Assembly: GCA_041398225.1 (NCBI GenBank)
Contig: JAWKVD010000003.1
Location: 186,001 to 250,000, forward strand
DNA: 64,000 nucleotides
Direction: 5' to 3'
From: JAWKVD01 sp041398225
GTDB taxonomy: Bacteria > Pseudomonadota > Alphaproteobacteria > Caulobacterales > Hyphomonadaceae
In this document: in pieces, positions 38,628 to 47,038 of the stretch
Layout of the letters: each line of letters begins with the position of its first letter
Numbering within the stretch: the stretch's first letter is position 1
The notes under the pieces: model-generated
The model's input: only the letters and a program-made list of their open reading frames with translations
The model's database searches: none
What the model was told of the DNA's origin: nothing
Translations under genes and position numbers: made by a program

Positions 38628-39266
38628 ATGATCTCGACGTCTCATTCAACGCTTGAGACATGGTCGCCCGGCCGCGCGATTTCATTGCGGCAGGCGCGGA
38701 TACACTCGGGCCTTGTGCACATTCTGCGGCTGGTCTTCACCAGCGCCGCCGTGATCTCGGCCGGGCTGCTGCTCGGCCCGATGGTCCAGAATGCGCTGAG
38801 CCGTCCGACCCCGCGCCCGGCGCCGGCCGTCAACGTCACAATCCTCAGCCCGCGCTTCGAAGGCCGCGACGATAACGACAATCCCTACCTGCTGACGGCC
38901 GCGACGGCCCGCCGCCGCCGCGACGCGCCGGAGGTGGTGGACCTTGTAAGTCCGCACCTCGAGGACGAAATCTCCAGCCAGGTCGAGGCGCGCGAAGGCG
39001 TGTTCGACCGCAAGAACCAGATTCTGGATCTGTACGGGGATGTGGTCATGACCGACGCGGCGGGGTACCGCTTCACGGCCGACAAGGCGAAGGTCTATGT
39101 TCACGAAGGCCGGGTGGTCGGCGAAACGCCGCTCAAGGGAACGGGGCCGACCGGCGAGGTCACGGCCGATTCCTACGAGGTGACCGGCAATGGCGAGCAT
39201 ATCTACCTGAGCGGCAATGTCTGGAGCCGCATCAGAAACACGCGTGACGAAAGGCCGAACAGGTGA
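38628..39266 (+). CDS. lptC: LPS export protein LptC
   Basis: The 212-residue protein has one N-terminal membrane helix (VFTSAAVISAGLLLGPMVQ, about residues 32-52) and a periplasmic LptC jellyroll, with VNVTILSPRFEGRDDNDNPYLLTA and a final LSGNVWSRI. It anchors the LptBFG complex and hands LPS to LptA. The start is not certain: ATG 38628 gives a cytoplasmic tail typical of alphaproteobacterial LptC, and a longer frame begins at 38553. Its stop codon overlaps the GTG start of lptA by 4 bp, so translation is probably coupled. Confidence 0.82.
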   Translation: MISTSHSTLETWSPGRAISLRQARIHSGLVHILRLVFTSAAVISAGLLLGPMVQNALSRPTPRPAPAVNVTILSPRFEGRDDNDNPYLLTAATARRRRDAPEVVDLVSPHLEDEISSQVEAREGVFDRKNQILDLYGDVVMTDAAGYRFTADKAKVYVHEGRVVGETPLKGTGPTGEVTADSYEVTGNGEHIYLSGNVWSRIRNTRDERPNR

Positions 39267-39850
39267 CGGTTTTGAAGGCGACTGGATTGAACACACTGGA
39301 TGCCGGCCAGACCTCGGGCCTGCGCCGGGGACTGGTTCGTTGCGCCCGCGCGGCGGCGCTGGCCGCATTCGCGGCCGGGCTTGCCGGAGGCGCCGCCTTC
39401 GCCCAGATCGCCGATTCCGATTCCGACATCGAGGTTCGCGCCGCCAACGCCAATTTCGACCGCGCCTCGTGCCGCGGCGAATATGAGAACGACGTCGTCG
39501 CGGTGCAGGGCGGAACCACGCTCACCACCAACAAGCTGACCATGATCCTGGAGCCCCCGGCCTCGACCGGCGGCAATTGCGGCGGCGTGCAGAAATTCAT
39601 CGCCGAGGGCAAGGTGCTCTACAGCACGCCCAACGAACGCATCAGCAGCGACCGCGCCGAGTATGACTATGACAGCGACACCATCATCATGACCGGTCAG
39701 GTGGTGATGTCGCGCGGCGTCGACGGCGTGATCAGCGGCACGCGTCTTGTCTTCGCGGTGAGCAAGGGACAGGCGACCGTGACCTCGAACACGGGTCCGG
39801 TGACGAGCTATTTCCCGTCGCGGCGGCGCGACGACGAGACCACGCCCTAG
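39263..39850 (+). CDS. lptA: LPS transport periplasmic protein LptA
   Basis: The 195-residue protein has a signal peptide ending GAAFA (about residue 47) and a periplasmic OstA-type beta-jellyroll, with IEVRAANANFDR, DVVAVQGGTTLTTNKLTMIL, RAEYDYDSDTIIMTGQVVMSRG and GTRLVF. It bridges inner and outer membranes for LPS transfer. The start is GTG at 39263 overlapping the lptC stop; the long N-terminal region before the hydrophobic core suggests the true start could also be a little downstream. lptB begins 24 bp after its stop. Confidence 0.9.
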   Translation: MTVLKATGLNTLDAGQTSGLRRGLVRCARAAALAAFAAGLAGGAAFAQIADSDSDIEVRAANANFDRASCRGEYENDVVAVQGGTTLTTNKLTMILEPPASTGGNCGGVQKFIAEGKVLYSTPNERISSDRAEYDYDSDTIIMTGQVVMSRGVDGVISGTRLVFAVSKGQATVTSNTGPVTSYFPSRRRDDETTP

Positions 39851-39874
39851 CCGGGCGGGGAGCAAGTATTGACG

Positions 39875-40678
39875 ATGACCGCAATGGACGGGGCTGGAAT
39901 GAACGCAGACAGCCAAACGGATCAGACACCGGACGGGACCGCCTTCGCCGGCGACGACCGCGACGGTCTGCGCGCCGTCAGTCTCGCCAAATCGTTCAAG
40001 CAGCGCCAGGTGGTCAAGGACGTTTCCATGCACCTCCGCCGCGGCGAGATCGCGGGCCTGCTCGGTCCCAACGGCGCCGGCAAGACGACCTGCTTCTACA
40101 TGATCATGGGGCTGATCCAGGCCGACGCCGGCAAGGTCCAGATCGACGGCGAGGACGTCACCCATCTGCCGATGTACCAGCGCGCGCGTCTCGGCGTCGG
40201 CTATCTCCCGCAGGAGAACTCGATCTTTCGCGGCATGTCGGTCTTCGAGAACGTGATGAGCGTGGCCGAGCTGACGGAGAAGAAGCAGGCCGCGAAACAG
40301 CTGACGGAGTCGCTTCTCGAAGAGCTTCAGATCACGCACCTCGCCAAGCAGAACGCCAACTCGCTGTCGGGCGGCGAGCGCCGCCGGGTCGAGATCGCCC
40401 GCGCGCTGGCCTCGCGTCCGAACTTCATGCTGCTGGACGAACCCTTCACCGGCATCGACCCGCTGGCCGTTTCGGATATTTCCGATCTCGTGCGCTATCT
40501 CAAGAATCGCGGCCTTGGCGTGCTGATCACCGATCACCAGGTTCGCGAGACGCTTCAGATCGTCGACCGCGCCTCGATCATCTTCGACGGCAACGTCCTG
40601 TTCGAGGGCCGTCCGGACGAGGTGCTCTCCAACGAGGATGTGCGCCGGGTTTATCTCGGCGAACGTTTCGCGGCGTGA
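39875..40678 (+). CDS. lptB: LPS export ABC ATPase LptB
   Basis: The 267-residue ATPase has Walker A GLLGPNGAGKTTCFYMIMGL, Q-loop YLPQENSIFRGMSVFENV, signature SLSGGERRRVEIARALA, Walker B PNFMLLDEPFTGIDPLAV and H-loop ITDHQVRET. The YLPQE..IF.. segment is specific to LptB. It powers extraction of LPS from the inner membrane with LptFG. ATG 39875 is chosen; an in-frame TTG six bases upstream is the alternative. The first 20 or so residues are an Asp/Gln/Thr-rich extension before the conserved start. rpoN follows after a 251-bp gap. Confidence 0.95.
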   Translation: MTAMDGAGMNADSQTDQTPDGTAFAGDDRDGLRAVSLAKSFKQRQVVKDVSMHLRRGEIAGLLGPNGAGKTTCFYMIMGLIQADAGKVQIDGEDVTHLPMYQRARLGVGYLPQENSIFRGMSVFENVMSVAELTEKKQAAKQLTESLLEELQITHLAKQNANSLSGGERRRVEIARALASRPNFMLLDEPFTGIDPLAVSDISDLVRYLKNRGLGVLITDHQVRETLQIVDRASIIFDGNVLFEGRPDEVLSNEDVRRVYLGERFAA

Positions 40679-40929
40679 CGTTGCGCCGCGTCCCGGACGG
40701 TTCCGGGCGCGCGAATTCGCCGGTTTTCGGATGTTTTCGACCCCTATCTCGCGCCAGACGCCGCCGCTTGTGCGAAAAATATCCCCCATGGAGAAGGGGA
40801 ATTGCGCGAAGTGCAGGTCTTCTGATTAGATAAAATTAAACCTGAACGGCTAGCCTTCCACCTGTCAGATTAGCCGGACGAAATCGGGGGGAACAGTCAA
40901 CCCGGAAGGCGGCCCTGGGGAGGTCACAC

Positions 40930-42414
40930 GTGGCGCTTGCGCATCGCCTACAGCTGCGACAGGGACAGTCCCTTGTCATGACGCCCCAGCTGCAGCAGGC
41001 GATCAAGCTGCTGCAGCTCTCCAACCTCGAATTACAGGAATACGTCGAGACCGAGATCGAGCGGAACCCGCTTCTGGCGCGCGGCGAGGGGCAGGACGAC
41101 GCCGATACGCCCGAAGTCGAACGCTCCAAGGAAACGCGCGAGGAAATGCGCCTCGACGAGGCCTCCGGCGCGGCCGAAGCCAGCCGTGAACTCGACGCCC
41201 GCGCCGACGACGTTTACGAGGCCGACAGCCCCTCCGAAGCGGCGGGTGCCGGACCCAGCTCCCAGCTCGACTGGTCGCGCACCGCGTCGGGCAAGCAGGT
41301 CTCCGAGGACTATGATTTCGAGGCCAACACCTCCGAAGACAAGAGCCTGCGCGAACACCTCGAAGACCAGCTTCATATTGTCGGCCTCAACGACGCCGAT
41401 CGTCTGATCGCGCTGCGCCTGATCGAGGAGACCGACGAAGCCGGCTTCATGCGCGGCGACGTCGCCGAGATCGCCGCCCAGCTCGGCGCCGAGGTCGAGG
41501 ACGTCGAGGCGGTGCTGCAGGTCTGTCAGGGCTTCGAGCCGACCGGCGTGATGGCGCGCGACGTGCGCGAATGCCTGGCGCTTCAGCTCAAGGAGCGCGA
41601 CCGGCTCGACCCGGCGATGCAGGCGCTGCTCGACAATCTCGATCTCGTCGCCAAGCGCGACTTCAAGCGCCTTACCGACGTCTGCGGCGTCGACCACGAA
41701 GACATCATGGACATGATGTCGGAGCTGCGGTCGCTGACCCCGCGTCCCGGCGCCGCCTTCGCCGGCGAGCCGGCGCCGACGGTGACGCCCGACGTGTTCG
41801 TTCGCGAGACGCCTTCAGGCGCGTTCGCGGTGGAGCTGAACGCCGACACGCTGCCGCGGGTTCTCATCGACCGCACCTACTACGCGGAAGTTTCGGGCCT
41901 GACCAAGACGGACGAGGAGAAGTCATTCCTCACCGAATGTCAGGCCAGCGCCAACTGGCTGATCAAGTCGCTCGACCAGCGCGCGCGCACCATTCACAAG
42001 GTCGCCGCCGAGATCGTGCGCCAGCAGGACGGCTTCTTCGTTGAAGGCGTTCGCGCGCTCAAGCCGCTTAATCTCAAGACGGTCGCAGACGCCGTTGAGA
42101 TGCACGAGTCCACGGTTTCGCGCGTCACCTCGAACAAGTACATGGCCACGCCGCGCGGCGTGTTCGAGCTGAAGTATTTCTTCTCCGCCTCCATCCCGGC
42201 GGTGAAGGGCGGCGAGGCGCATTCGGCCGAGGCCGTGCGCCATCGCATCAAGGACATGATCGAGCAGGAAAGCCGCGATGCGGTCCTGTCCGACGATCAG
42301 ATCGTGGAGCGTTTGCGGGCTTTCGGCATCGACATCGCGCGCCGCACCGTCGCGAAGTATCGCGAGTCCCTGAAGATCCCGTCCTCGGTCGAACGCCGCC
42401 GGATGCTGGCCTGA
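40930..42414 (+). CDS. rpoN: RNA polymerase sigma-54 factor
   Basis: The 494-residue protein has region I (RLQLRQGQSLVMTPQLQQAI...LSNLELQEYVETEI), an acidic region II (about 55-115), a core-binding domain, and a DNA-binding C-terminal half. The helix-turn-helix region (VADAVEMHESTVSRVTSNKY) and the RpoN box ARRTVAKYRE are intact. It directs RNA polymerase to -24/-12 promoters under bacterial enhancer-binding proteins. The start is GTG 40930, seven bases after GGGGAGGTCACAC. The gap before it (40679-40929) is AT-richer than the surroundings near 40830 and probably carries the promoter. Synteny with lptB, hpf and ptsN is standard. Confidence 0.95.
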   Translation: MALAHRLQLRQGQSLVMTPQLQQAIKLLQLSNLELQEYVETEIERNPLLARGEGQDDADTPEVERSKETREEMRLDEASGAAEASRELDARADDVYEADSPSEAAGAGPSSQLDWSRTASGKQVSEDYDFEANTSEDKSLREHLEDQLHIVGLNDADRLIALRLIEETDEAGFMRGDVAEIAAQLGAEVEDVEAVLQVCQGFEPTGVMARDVRECLALQLKERDRLDPAMQALLDNLDLVAKRDFKRLTDVCGVDHEDIMDMMSELRSLTPRPGAAFAGEPAPTVTPDVFVRETPSGAFAVELNADTLPRVLIDRTYYAEVSGLTKTDEEKSFLTECQASANWLIKSLDQRARTIHKVAAEIVRQQDGFFVEGVRALKPLNLKTVADAVEMHESTVSRVTSNKYMATPRGVFELKYFFSASIPAVKGGEAHSAEAVRHRIKDMIEQESRDAVLSDDQIVERLRAFGIDIARRTVAKYRESLKIPSSVERRRMLA

Positions 42415-42573
42415 CGGGCGAGCGGATCGGTCCGGCTTACCGAGCGGACGCCGGCTGTCTCGCAGTCCGTTGAGCGACAGCCCGTTGACCTTCTGGCCCG
42501 GCCGTTCCTAAGTACATCTGGGAGGGCCAAACGCGGACAGACCACCGTTCGCGAGATAACAAGGGAGCCTTTC

Positions 42574-43164
42574 GTGCAGGTCCAGGTCGCAGGTAAGAAA
42601 ATTGATGTCGGCGCGGCTCTTCAGGAGCGCATCGCCCATGGCCTCGAGGACCGCGTATCGAAGTATTTCAGTCGAACGGGCGAGGCGTTCGTCACTGTCT
42701 CCAAGCCGGGCTGGGCGTTCAACGTCGACTGCTCGATTCACCTGCCGTCCGGCGTGACGCTGCAGGCCCATGGCGAGGCCGACGACGCGCACGCCGCGTT
42801 CGAACAGGCGCTGGACAAGATCGAGAAGCGCGTGCGCCGCTACAAGCGCCGCCTCAAGGATCACCACCGTCCGCGCGACGACGCCGCTCCGGCGGAAATT
42901 CTCGCCGAGAGAATCATCCTTCCCTTCGCAGGCGATGAGGGGAGCGAAGAGCCCCCCGAACCGGCGAACGGCGAGGCCCCCGCCATTGTCGCAGAATCGG
43001 ACACGCGTCTTTCGACGCTGACCGTTTCGATGGCGGTGATGCAGTTGGAGCTGGGCGATTCACCGGCACTGCTGTTCAGGAATGCGGCGCACGGCGGCTT
43101 GAATATGGTGTACCGCCGCCCAGATGGAAACATCGGTTGGGTAGATCCGGGAAATGACGGCTAG
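42574..43164 (+). CDS. hpf: Ribosome hibernation promoting factor, long form
   Basis: The 196-residue product has the N-terminal RaiA/YfiA domain (VQVAGKKIDVGAALQERI, KYFSRTGEAF, GEADDAHAAFEQALDKIEKRVRRYKRRLKDH) and the C-terminal dimerisation domain of long HPF (VMQLELGDSPALLFRNA...MVYRRPDGNIGWVDP). It dimerises 70S ribosomes into inactive 100S particles in stationary phase. The start is GTG 42574 after AAGGGAGCC. Between rpoN and this gene are short duplicated tracts and an imperfect hairpin around 42456-42482. Confidence 0.93.
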   Translation: MQVQVAGKKIDVGAALQERIAHGLEDRVSKYFSRTGEAFVTVSKPGWAFNVDCSIHLPSGVTLQAHGEADDAHAAFEQALDKIEKRVRRYKRRLKDHHRPRDDAAPAEILAERIILPFAGDEGSEEPPEPANGEAPAIVAESDTRLSTLTVSMAVMQLELGDSPALLFRNAAHGGLNMVYRRPDGNIGWVDPGNDG

Positions 43165-43314
43165 ATCCTTGCATGGGTAAGGCCGATTGAGGCAAGTCCC
43201 GCTGACTCCGGTCAAGGAATTGTCTTATCGGCCCGCTACAAGGTCTGCCGGCTCAAGTCCTTCGGATGAAAGCGCCTATGATGTTGCCTAGCGTTCCTGC
43301 GTACGACTTGCGTT

Positions 43315-43349
43315 TTGTGGACGCCCCTGTTGAGGACGAGCGTCCACAA
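43315..43349 (+). promoter_or_regulatory. Hairpin enclosing the ptsN ribosome site and touching its start codon
   Basis: Perfect 9-bp arms TTGTGGACG (43315-43323) and CGTCCACAA (43341-43349) flank a 17-base loop that contains GAGGACGAG, the ptsN ribosome site. The final A of the right arm is the first base of the ATG. A folded leader would put the start codon at the stem base and the ribosome site in the loop. A role in translation control is inference; the match itself is exact. Confidence 0.5.
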
Positions 43350-43822
43350 TGACCTCGCTGAATGATCTCCTGCTTCCCCGTGTCGTCCTGGCCTCGGCCA
43401 AATGGACCACGCGAAAACAGGTCCTGCAGGGCCTGTCCGAGTCGATGGGCGAAGCGCTCGGCATCGAGGGGCGCGTCGTCTACGACGCGGTGCTCGAACG
43501 CGAGCGTCTGGGTCCGACCGGCGTGGGCGAGGGCGTGGCCATTCCGCATGCGCGCGTCGACGGGCTGGAGCACCCGGTCGCGGGGTTCGCGCGCCTGGTC
43601 GAGCCGGTGGATTTCGAGGCCATCGACGAGCGCAAATGCGATCTCGTCTTCATGATCCTCGCGCCGCTTGAAGCGGGCGCAGAGCATCTCATGGCGCTGG
43701 CGCGGGTCTCGCGCATGCTGCGGCAGGAATCGGTCAGGGCGCGGCTTCGGGTCGCCTCTGGCGTCGACCAGATCCTCGACGTGCTGTGCCCCAAGGCCGC
43801 CGCCGACAGCGACGCGGCCTGA
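43349..43822 (+). CDS. ptsN: PTS IIA-like nitrogen regulatory protein
   Basis: The 157-residue protein is a single EIIA(Ntr) domain. It begins LNDLLLPRVVLASAKWTTRKQVLQGLS, has the phosphoacceptor His67 in GVAIPHARVDG, and ends with LRVASGVDQILDVLC. It receives phosphate from NPr and, in related bacteria, tunes potassium transport, nitrogen and stress responses. Location after rpoN-hpf is the classic arrangement. ATG 43349 is fixed by the conserved start. An exact 9-bp hairpin spans its ribosome site. Confidence 0.95.
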   Translation: MTSLNDLLLPRVVLASAKWTTRKQVLQGLSESMGEALGIEGRVVYDAVLERERLGPTGVGEGVAIPHARVDGLEHPVAGFARLVEPVDFEAIDERKCDLVFMILAPLEAGAEHLMALARVSRMLRQESVRARLRVASGVDQILDVLCPKAAADSDAA

Positions 43823-44062
43823 TCGCGGCTCCGCTGGTCTTCTTTCATTGCATGATCCGGCCGGCCTGAACCCGCCGATCTGACCCCGATCTGACTCAAC
43901 GTCAGGCGCGGCGGGGTTCGCTCAGGATCGATGCGGCGCGCGAGGCGCACGAAACGCGCAGGTTACGCGAAGCCCGGGCCATAGCCGCGATCTCGTCGGT
44001 CCTGAATTTCGTTGGATCTGGATTTTGCCGGAAAGCCCGGTCCGGCGCCGGGCCTGGGAGAC

Positions 44063-44138
<76 letters not shown>

Positions 44139-44253
44139 GTACCGTCTGGCGGGCGAGCCGAGGCCCGTTCCGCAGTGGTCCAGATTTTGGGAGCGCGATG
44201 CATATACCGCGACCCCCTTGGGATCAAGTGCGCCCGAACAGACGGCTGTGAAG

Positions 44254-44307
44254 CGTTTTCGCCGCCTCCGGCCGCCCCGTCCGGGCGGGGCGGGAGCCGC
44301 CGAAAAC
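44254..44307. terminator. Large GC-rich stem-loop between TIGR02300 gene and tRNA-Ala
   Basis: An imperfect outer stem CGTTTTCGCCGCC / GCCGCCGAAAACGG encloses a perfect inner hairpin GCCCCG-TCCGGG-CGGGGC. It lies about 35 bp beyond the stop of the leftward TIGR02300 gene and upstream of the leftward tRNA-Ala gene. The A/T runs are in the stem, as in bidirectional terminators, but no free T tract follows. Confidence 0.45.
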
Positions 44308-44341
44308 GGCCCGCAGCGCCCTTCGGACGAGAAAGAGGGAC

Positions 44342-44797
44342 CTAGATGTCCTCTTCCTCCGCATCGTCCTCGAGGTCGATGTCGTCGTCCTCGAATTCGT
44401 CGTCCTCGTCGATGACGGTGAGGTCGTCGTCTTCTTCGTCGAGATCGTCGTCTTCGTCCTCGCCGGGGTCGAATTCGCGCTTGCCTTTCTTGGCGGCGGG
44501 CGCGGCCTCTTCCTCTTCGTCCTCATCGGCGGTTTCGTCGTCGGCGAGTTCTTCCTCCTCGCCTTCGTCTTCTTCCTCGTCGTCCTCGAGCTCTTCGTCT
44601 TCCTCGATTTCCTCGTCCTCGTCGGCTTCAGGCTTGCTCTTCACCTTTTCGCGGACGCGACGCGCGCGGGTGGTCTCGGCCGTCAGGTCGAGTTCCGTGC
44701 CGCACTTCGGGCAGACGGGGGGATTTTTCCCCAGGTCGTAGAACTTCGCCCCGCAATTGGGGCAGATGTGTTTTTCGCCAAGATCGGAGTTCGCCAC
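44342..44797 (-). CDS. TIGR02300 family (FYDLN acid) protein
   Basis: This 151-residue protein has an N-terminal zinc-ribbon-like domain with two CxxC motifs (HICPNCGAKFYDLGKNPPVCPKCG, cysteines near 12, 15, 29 and 32). The family tag KFYDLG is present. Residues 57-151 are a very acidic tail made mainly of Glu and Asp. The family is restricted to alphaproteobacteria and its role is unknown; the short zinc ribbon suggests nucleic acid or protein binding. The tail's complementary strand reads as an artificial Ser-rich open frame. The next gene, on the opposite strand, is aroA, the standard neighbour. Confidence 0.92.
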   Translation of the reverse strand: MANSDLGEKHICPNCGAKFYDLGKNPPVCPKCGTELDLTAETTRARRVREKVKSKPEADEDEEIEEDEELEDDEEEDEGEEEELADDETADEDEEEEAAPAAKKGKREFDPGEDEDDDLDEEDDDLTVIDEDDEFEDDDIDLEDDAEEEDI

Positions 44798-44930
44798 GGT
44801 CTCTCCCTCTGGAGCGGATATCGGGTCACGGGCGGGCGCTTGCCATGATCGCGCCGGGCTGTAAAGCGCTTCTGTAAGGCGGGCGGCCGGCGGCCCGGAT
44901 CATCCCTTCGCCGAGCCTCCCGGAGATGTC

Positions 44931-46259
44931 ATGCGCGCGGTATCCTCAGCGGTCAAACAGGTCTCCGGCCGGATCCGGGCTCCGGGCGACAAATCGTGCT
45001 CGCATCGCGCCCTGATGATGGCCGCCGTGGCGGCGGGCGAGACCCGCATCACCGGCCTTCTGGAAGGCGAGGACGTGCTCAACACCGGCCGCGCCCTGGC
45101 GGCGCTGGGGGCGGGCGTCGAGCGCACCGGACCGGGCGCCTGGACGGTGCAGGGCGTGGGGCCGGCGGGCTTCCGGTCCCCAGAGGGCGATCTCGATTTC
45201 GGCAATTCCGGCACCGGCGCGCGCCTGATGATGGGGCTGACGGCCGGCCATGACGTTACGGCGCGCTTCGTCGGCGACGTGTCTTTGTCCTCGCGGCCGA
45301 TGGAGCGGGTGCTGAAGCCGCTGCGCGAAATGGGCGCGCGGGCCGACACCGCGCCGGGCGGACGCCTGCCGGTGACGCTGACCGGCGGCAAGCTCAAGGC
45401 GATCCGCTACGCGCCGCCGGAAGCCTCCGCGCAGGTGAAATCGGCGGTCATGCTGGCTGGGCTGCGCGCCGAGGGCGTCACGATCGTCGAGGAGAAGGAA
45501 GCCACCCGCGACCACACCGAACGCATGCTGCGCGCCTTCGGCGTCGAGGTCGGCGTGGAGGAGCGCGACGAGGGCGGCCCGGTGGTTTCGGTGCGCGGCG
45601 GGCAGATGCTGAAGGGCGTCGAGGCGGCCGTGCCGGGCGATCCTTCCTCGGCGGCCTTCGCGGTCGCCGCCGCCCTGATCGCGGCGTCCGGGGAGGTGGA
45701 GGTGACGGGCGTGCTCGACAACCGCACGCGCTCGGGCTTCTTCGACGCCGCCGCGCGCATGGGCGCGGACATTCTGGTGGAGCGCGACGGCGTGGCCACC
45801 GGCGAGGAGACGGTGCGCATCCTGGCGCGGGCCGGCGCGCTGAAGGGCATCGAGCTGGATCGCAGCCTCGTCGCCTCGATGATCGACGAACTGCCGATCT
45901 TCGCGGTTCTGGCCGCCTTCGCCGAGGGCGAGACGCGCGTGACCGGCGCGGCCGAACTGCGGGTGAAGGAGAGCGACCGCATCAAGGCGATCTGCGGCAT
46001 GTTGTCGGCCAACGGCGTCGACGTCGAGGAGCTGGAGGACGGTTTCGTGGTGCACGGCATGGGCGCGGGCGGCGCGCCCGGCGGCGGGCTGGTCGTGACG
46101 CATCACGATCACCGCATCGCCATGTCGGCCCTGGTGATGGGAAGCGCCGCGAAGGCGCCGGTGAGCGTCGACGACATCGCGATGATCGCCACCAGCTATC
46201 CCGACTTCTTCGATCACATGGCGGCGATCGGCGCGGACATCCGGAAGGAGACGGCATGA
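44931..46259 (+). CDS. aroA: 3-phosphoshikimate 1-carboxyvinyltransferase (EPSP synthase)
   Basis: The 442-residue enzyme joins shikimate-3-phosphate and PEP in the aromatic amino-acid pathway. Family motifs are RIRAPGDKSCSHRALMM (phosphate/PEP binding; Cys replaces the usual Ile/Ser), LDFGNSGTGARLMMG, SLSSRPMERV, QVKSAVMLAGL and a final DHRIAMSALVMG. The mix of GTGARLMMG and GDKS.SHR is of the class II type. The gene starts at ATG 44931 and its stop overlaps the cmk start by 4 bp (ATGA), so the two are translationally coupled. Confidence 0.94.
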   Translation: MRAVSSAVKQVSGRIRAPGDKSCSHRALMMAAVAAGETRITGLLEGEDVLNTGRALAALGAGVERTGPGAWTVQGVGPAGFRSPEGDLDFGNSGTGARLMMGLTAGHDVTARFVGDVSLSSRPMERVLKPLREMGARADTAPGGRLPVTLTGGKLKAIRYAPPEASAQVKSAVMLAGLRAEGVTIVEEKEATRDHTERMLRAFGVEVGVEERDEGGPVVSVRGGQMLKGVEAAVPGDPSSAAFAVAAALIAASGEVEVTGVLDNRTRSGFFDAAARMGADILVERDGVATGEETVRILARAGALKGIELDRSLVASMIDELPIFAVLAAFAEGETRVTGAAELRVKESDRIKAICGMLSANGVDVEELEDGFVVHGMGAGGAPGGGLVVTHHDHRIAMSALVMGSAAKAPVSVDDIAMIATSYPDFFDHMAAIGADIRKETA

Positions 46260-46882
46260 TTATCGCCATCGACGGCACGACGGCCTCGGGCAAGGGCACG
46301 CTGGCCAAGCGGCTGGCCGCGAAATACGCGCTGCCGCATCTCGACACCGGCTTGCTCTATCGCGGCGTCGGCATGATGGCGCTGCGGGCGGGCGTCGATC
46401 CGACCGATGCGGAGGCCTGCGCGAAGCTGGCGCGTGAGCTGGACCTGTCCGCCTTCGCCGAGGCCGAGCTGCGCACGGCGGAGGCCGGAGACGCGGCCTC
46501 GAAAGTCGCGGCGCTGGGGCCGGTGCGCCAGGCGCTGCTGGAGATGCAGCGGGCCTTCGCGCATCGCGAGGGCGGGGCGATCCTCGACGGGCGCGACATC
46601 GGCACGGTGATCGCCCCGGACGCGGACGTGAAATTCTGGGTCGACGCAAAGGTCGAGGAGCGCGCGCGCCGCCGCATGCTGGAGCTGCAGGCCGCCGGCG
46701 AGCAGGTGACGCTCGAGGACATCATCGCGCGCGTGGAGGAGCGCGATGCGCGCGACAGCGGCCGGGCCGACGCGCCGGCGCTGGCCGCCGGCGACGCGGT
46801 GAAGCTGGACACCTCGGAGCTGGGCGTTGAGGCCATGGTCGAAGCGGCCGCGGCGGCGATCGCACAGCGCATGCCGGGCTGA
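46256..46882 (+). CDS. cmk: Cytidylate kinase
   Basis: The 208-residue protein phosphorylates CMP and dCMP. It has the P-loop IAIDGTTASGKGTLAKRLA, the CMP-binding LDTGLLYRGVGMMALRAG, the motif GRDIGTVIAPDADVKFWVDA and the lid-type arginines in EERARRR. The ATG 46256 overlaps the aroA stop. In many alphaproteobacteria rpsA follows; here it is replaced by a converging UvrD-type helicase gene about 157 bp away. Confidence 0.94.
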   Translation: MIIAIDGTTASGKGTLAKRLAAKYALPHLDTGLLYRGVGMMALRAGVDPTDAEACAKLARELDLSAFAEAELRTAEAGDAASKVAALGPVRQALLEMQRAFAHREGGAILDGRDIGTVIAPDADVKFWVDAKVEERARRRMLELQAAGEQVTLEDIIARVEERDARDSGRADAPALAAGDAVKLDTSELGVEAMVEAAAAAIAQRMPG

Positions 46883-47038
46883 ATTTGGCCGGCGAGGCGT
46901 TAGGGTCGCTCGCGAAAGAAACCTCTCTCGGACATCGCCAGCGCAGGGACACCCGGCGGTCTTGGCGCGATGAAGGTCTATGAGAGGAGGAGGAATTCTC
47001 CTAGGCACTTAGAGCGTAGCGTGCGCTATGTGCATCGT

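Noticed and set aside
44346..44741. Rightward frame encoding almost pure serine
   Set aside because: It is the complement of the Glu/Asp-rich tail of the TIGR02300 protein (GAG/GAC read backwards), not a real gene.
44931..46259. Possible glyphosate-tolerant AroA
   Set aside because: The glycine-rich GNSGTGAR loop keeps the glycine that tolerant CP4-type enzymes replace with alanine, so sequence alone gives no support.
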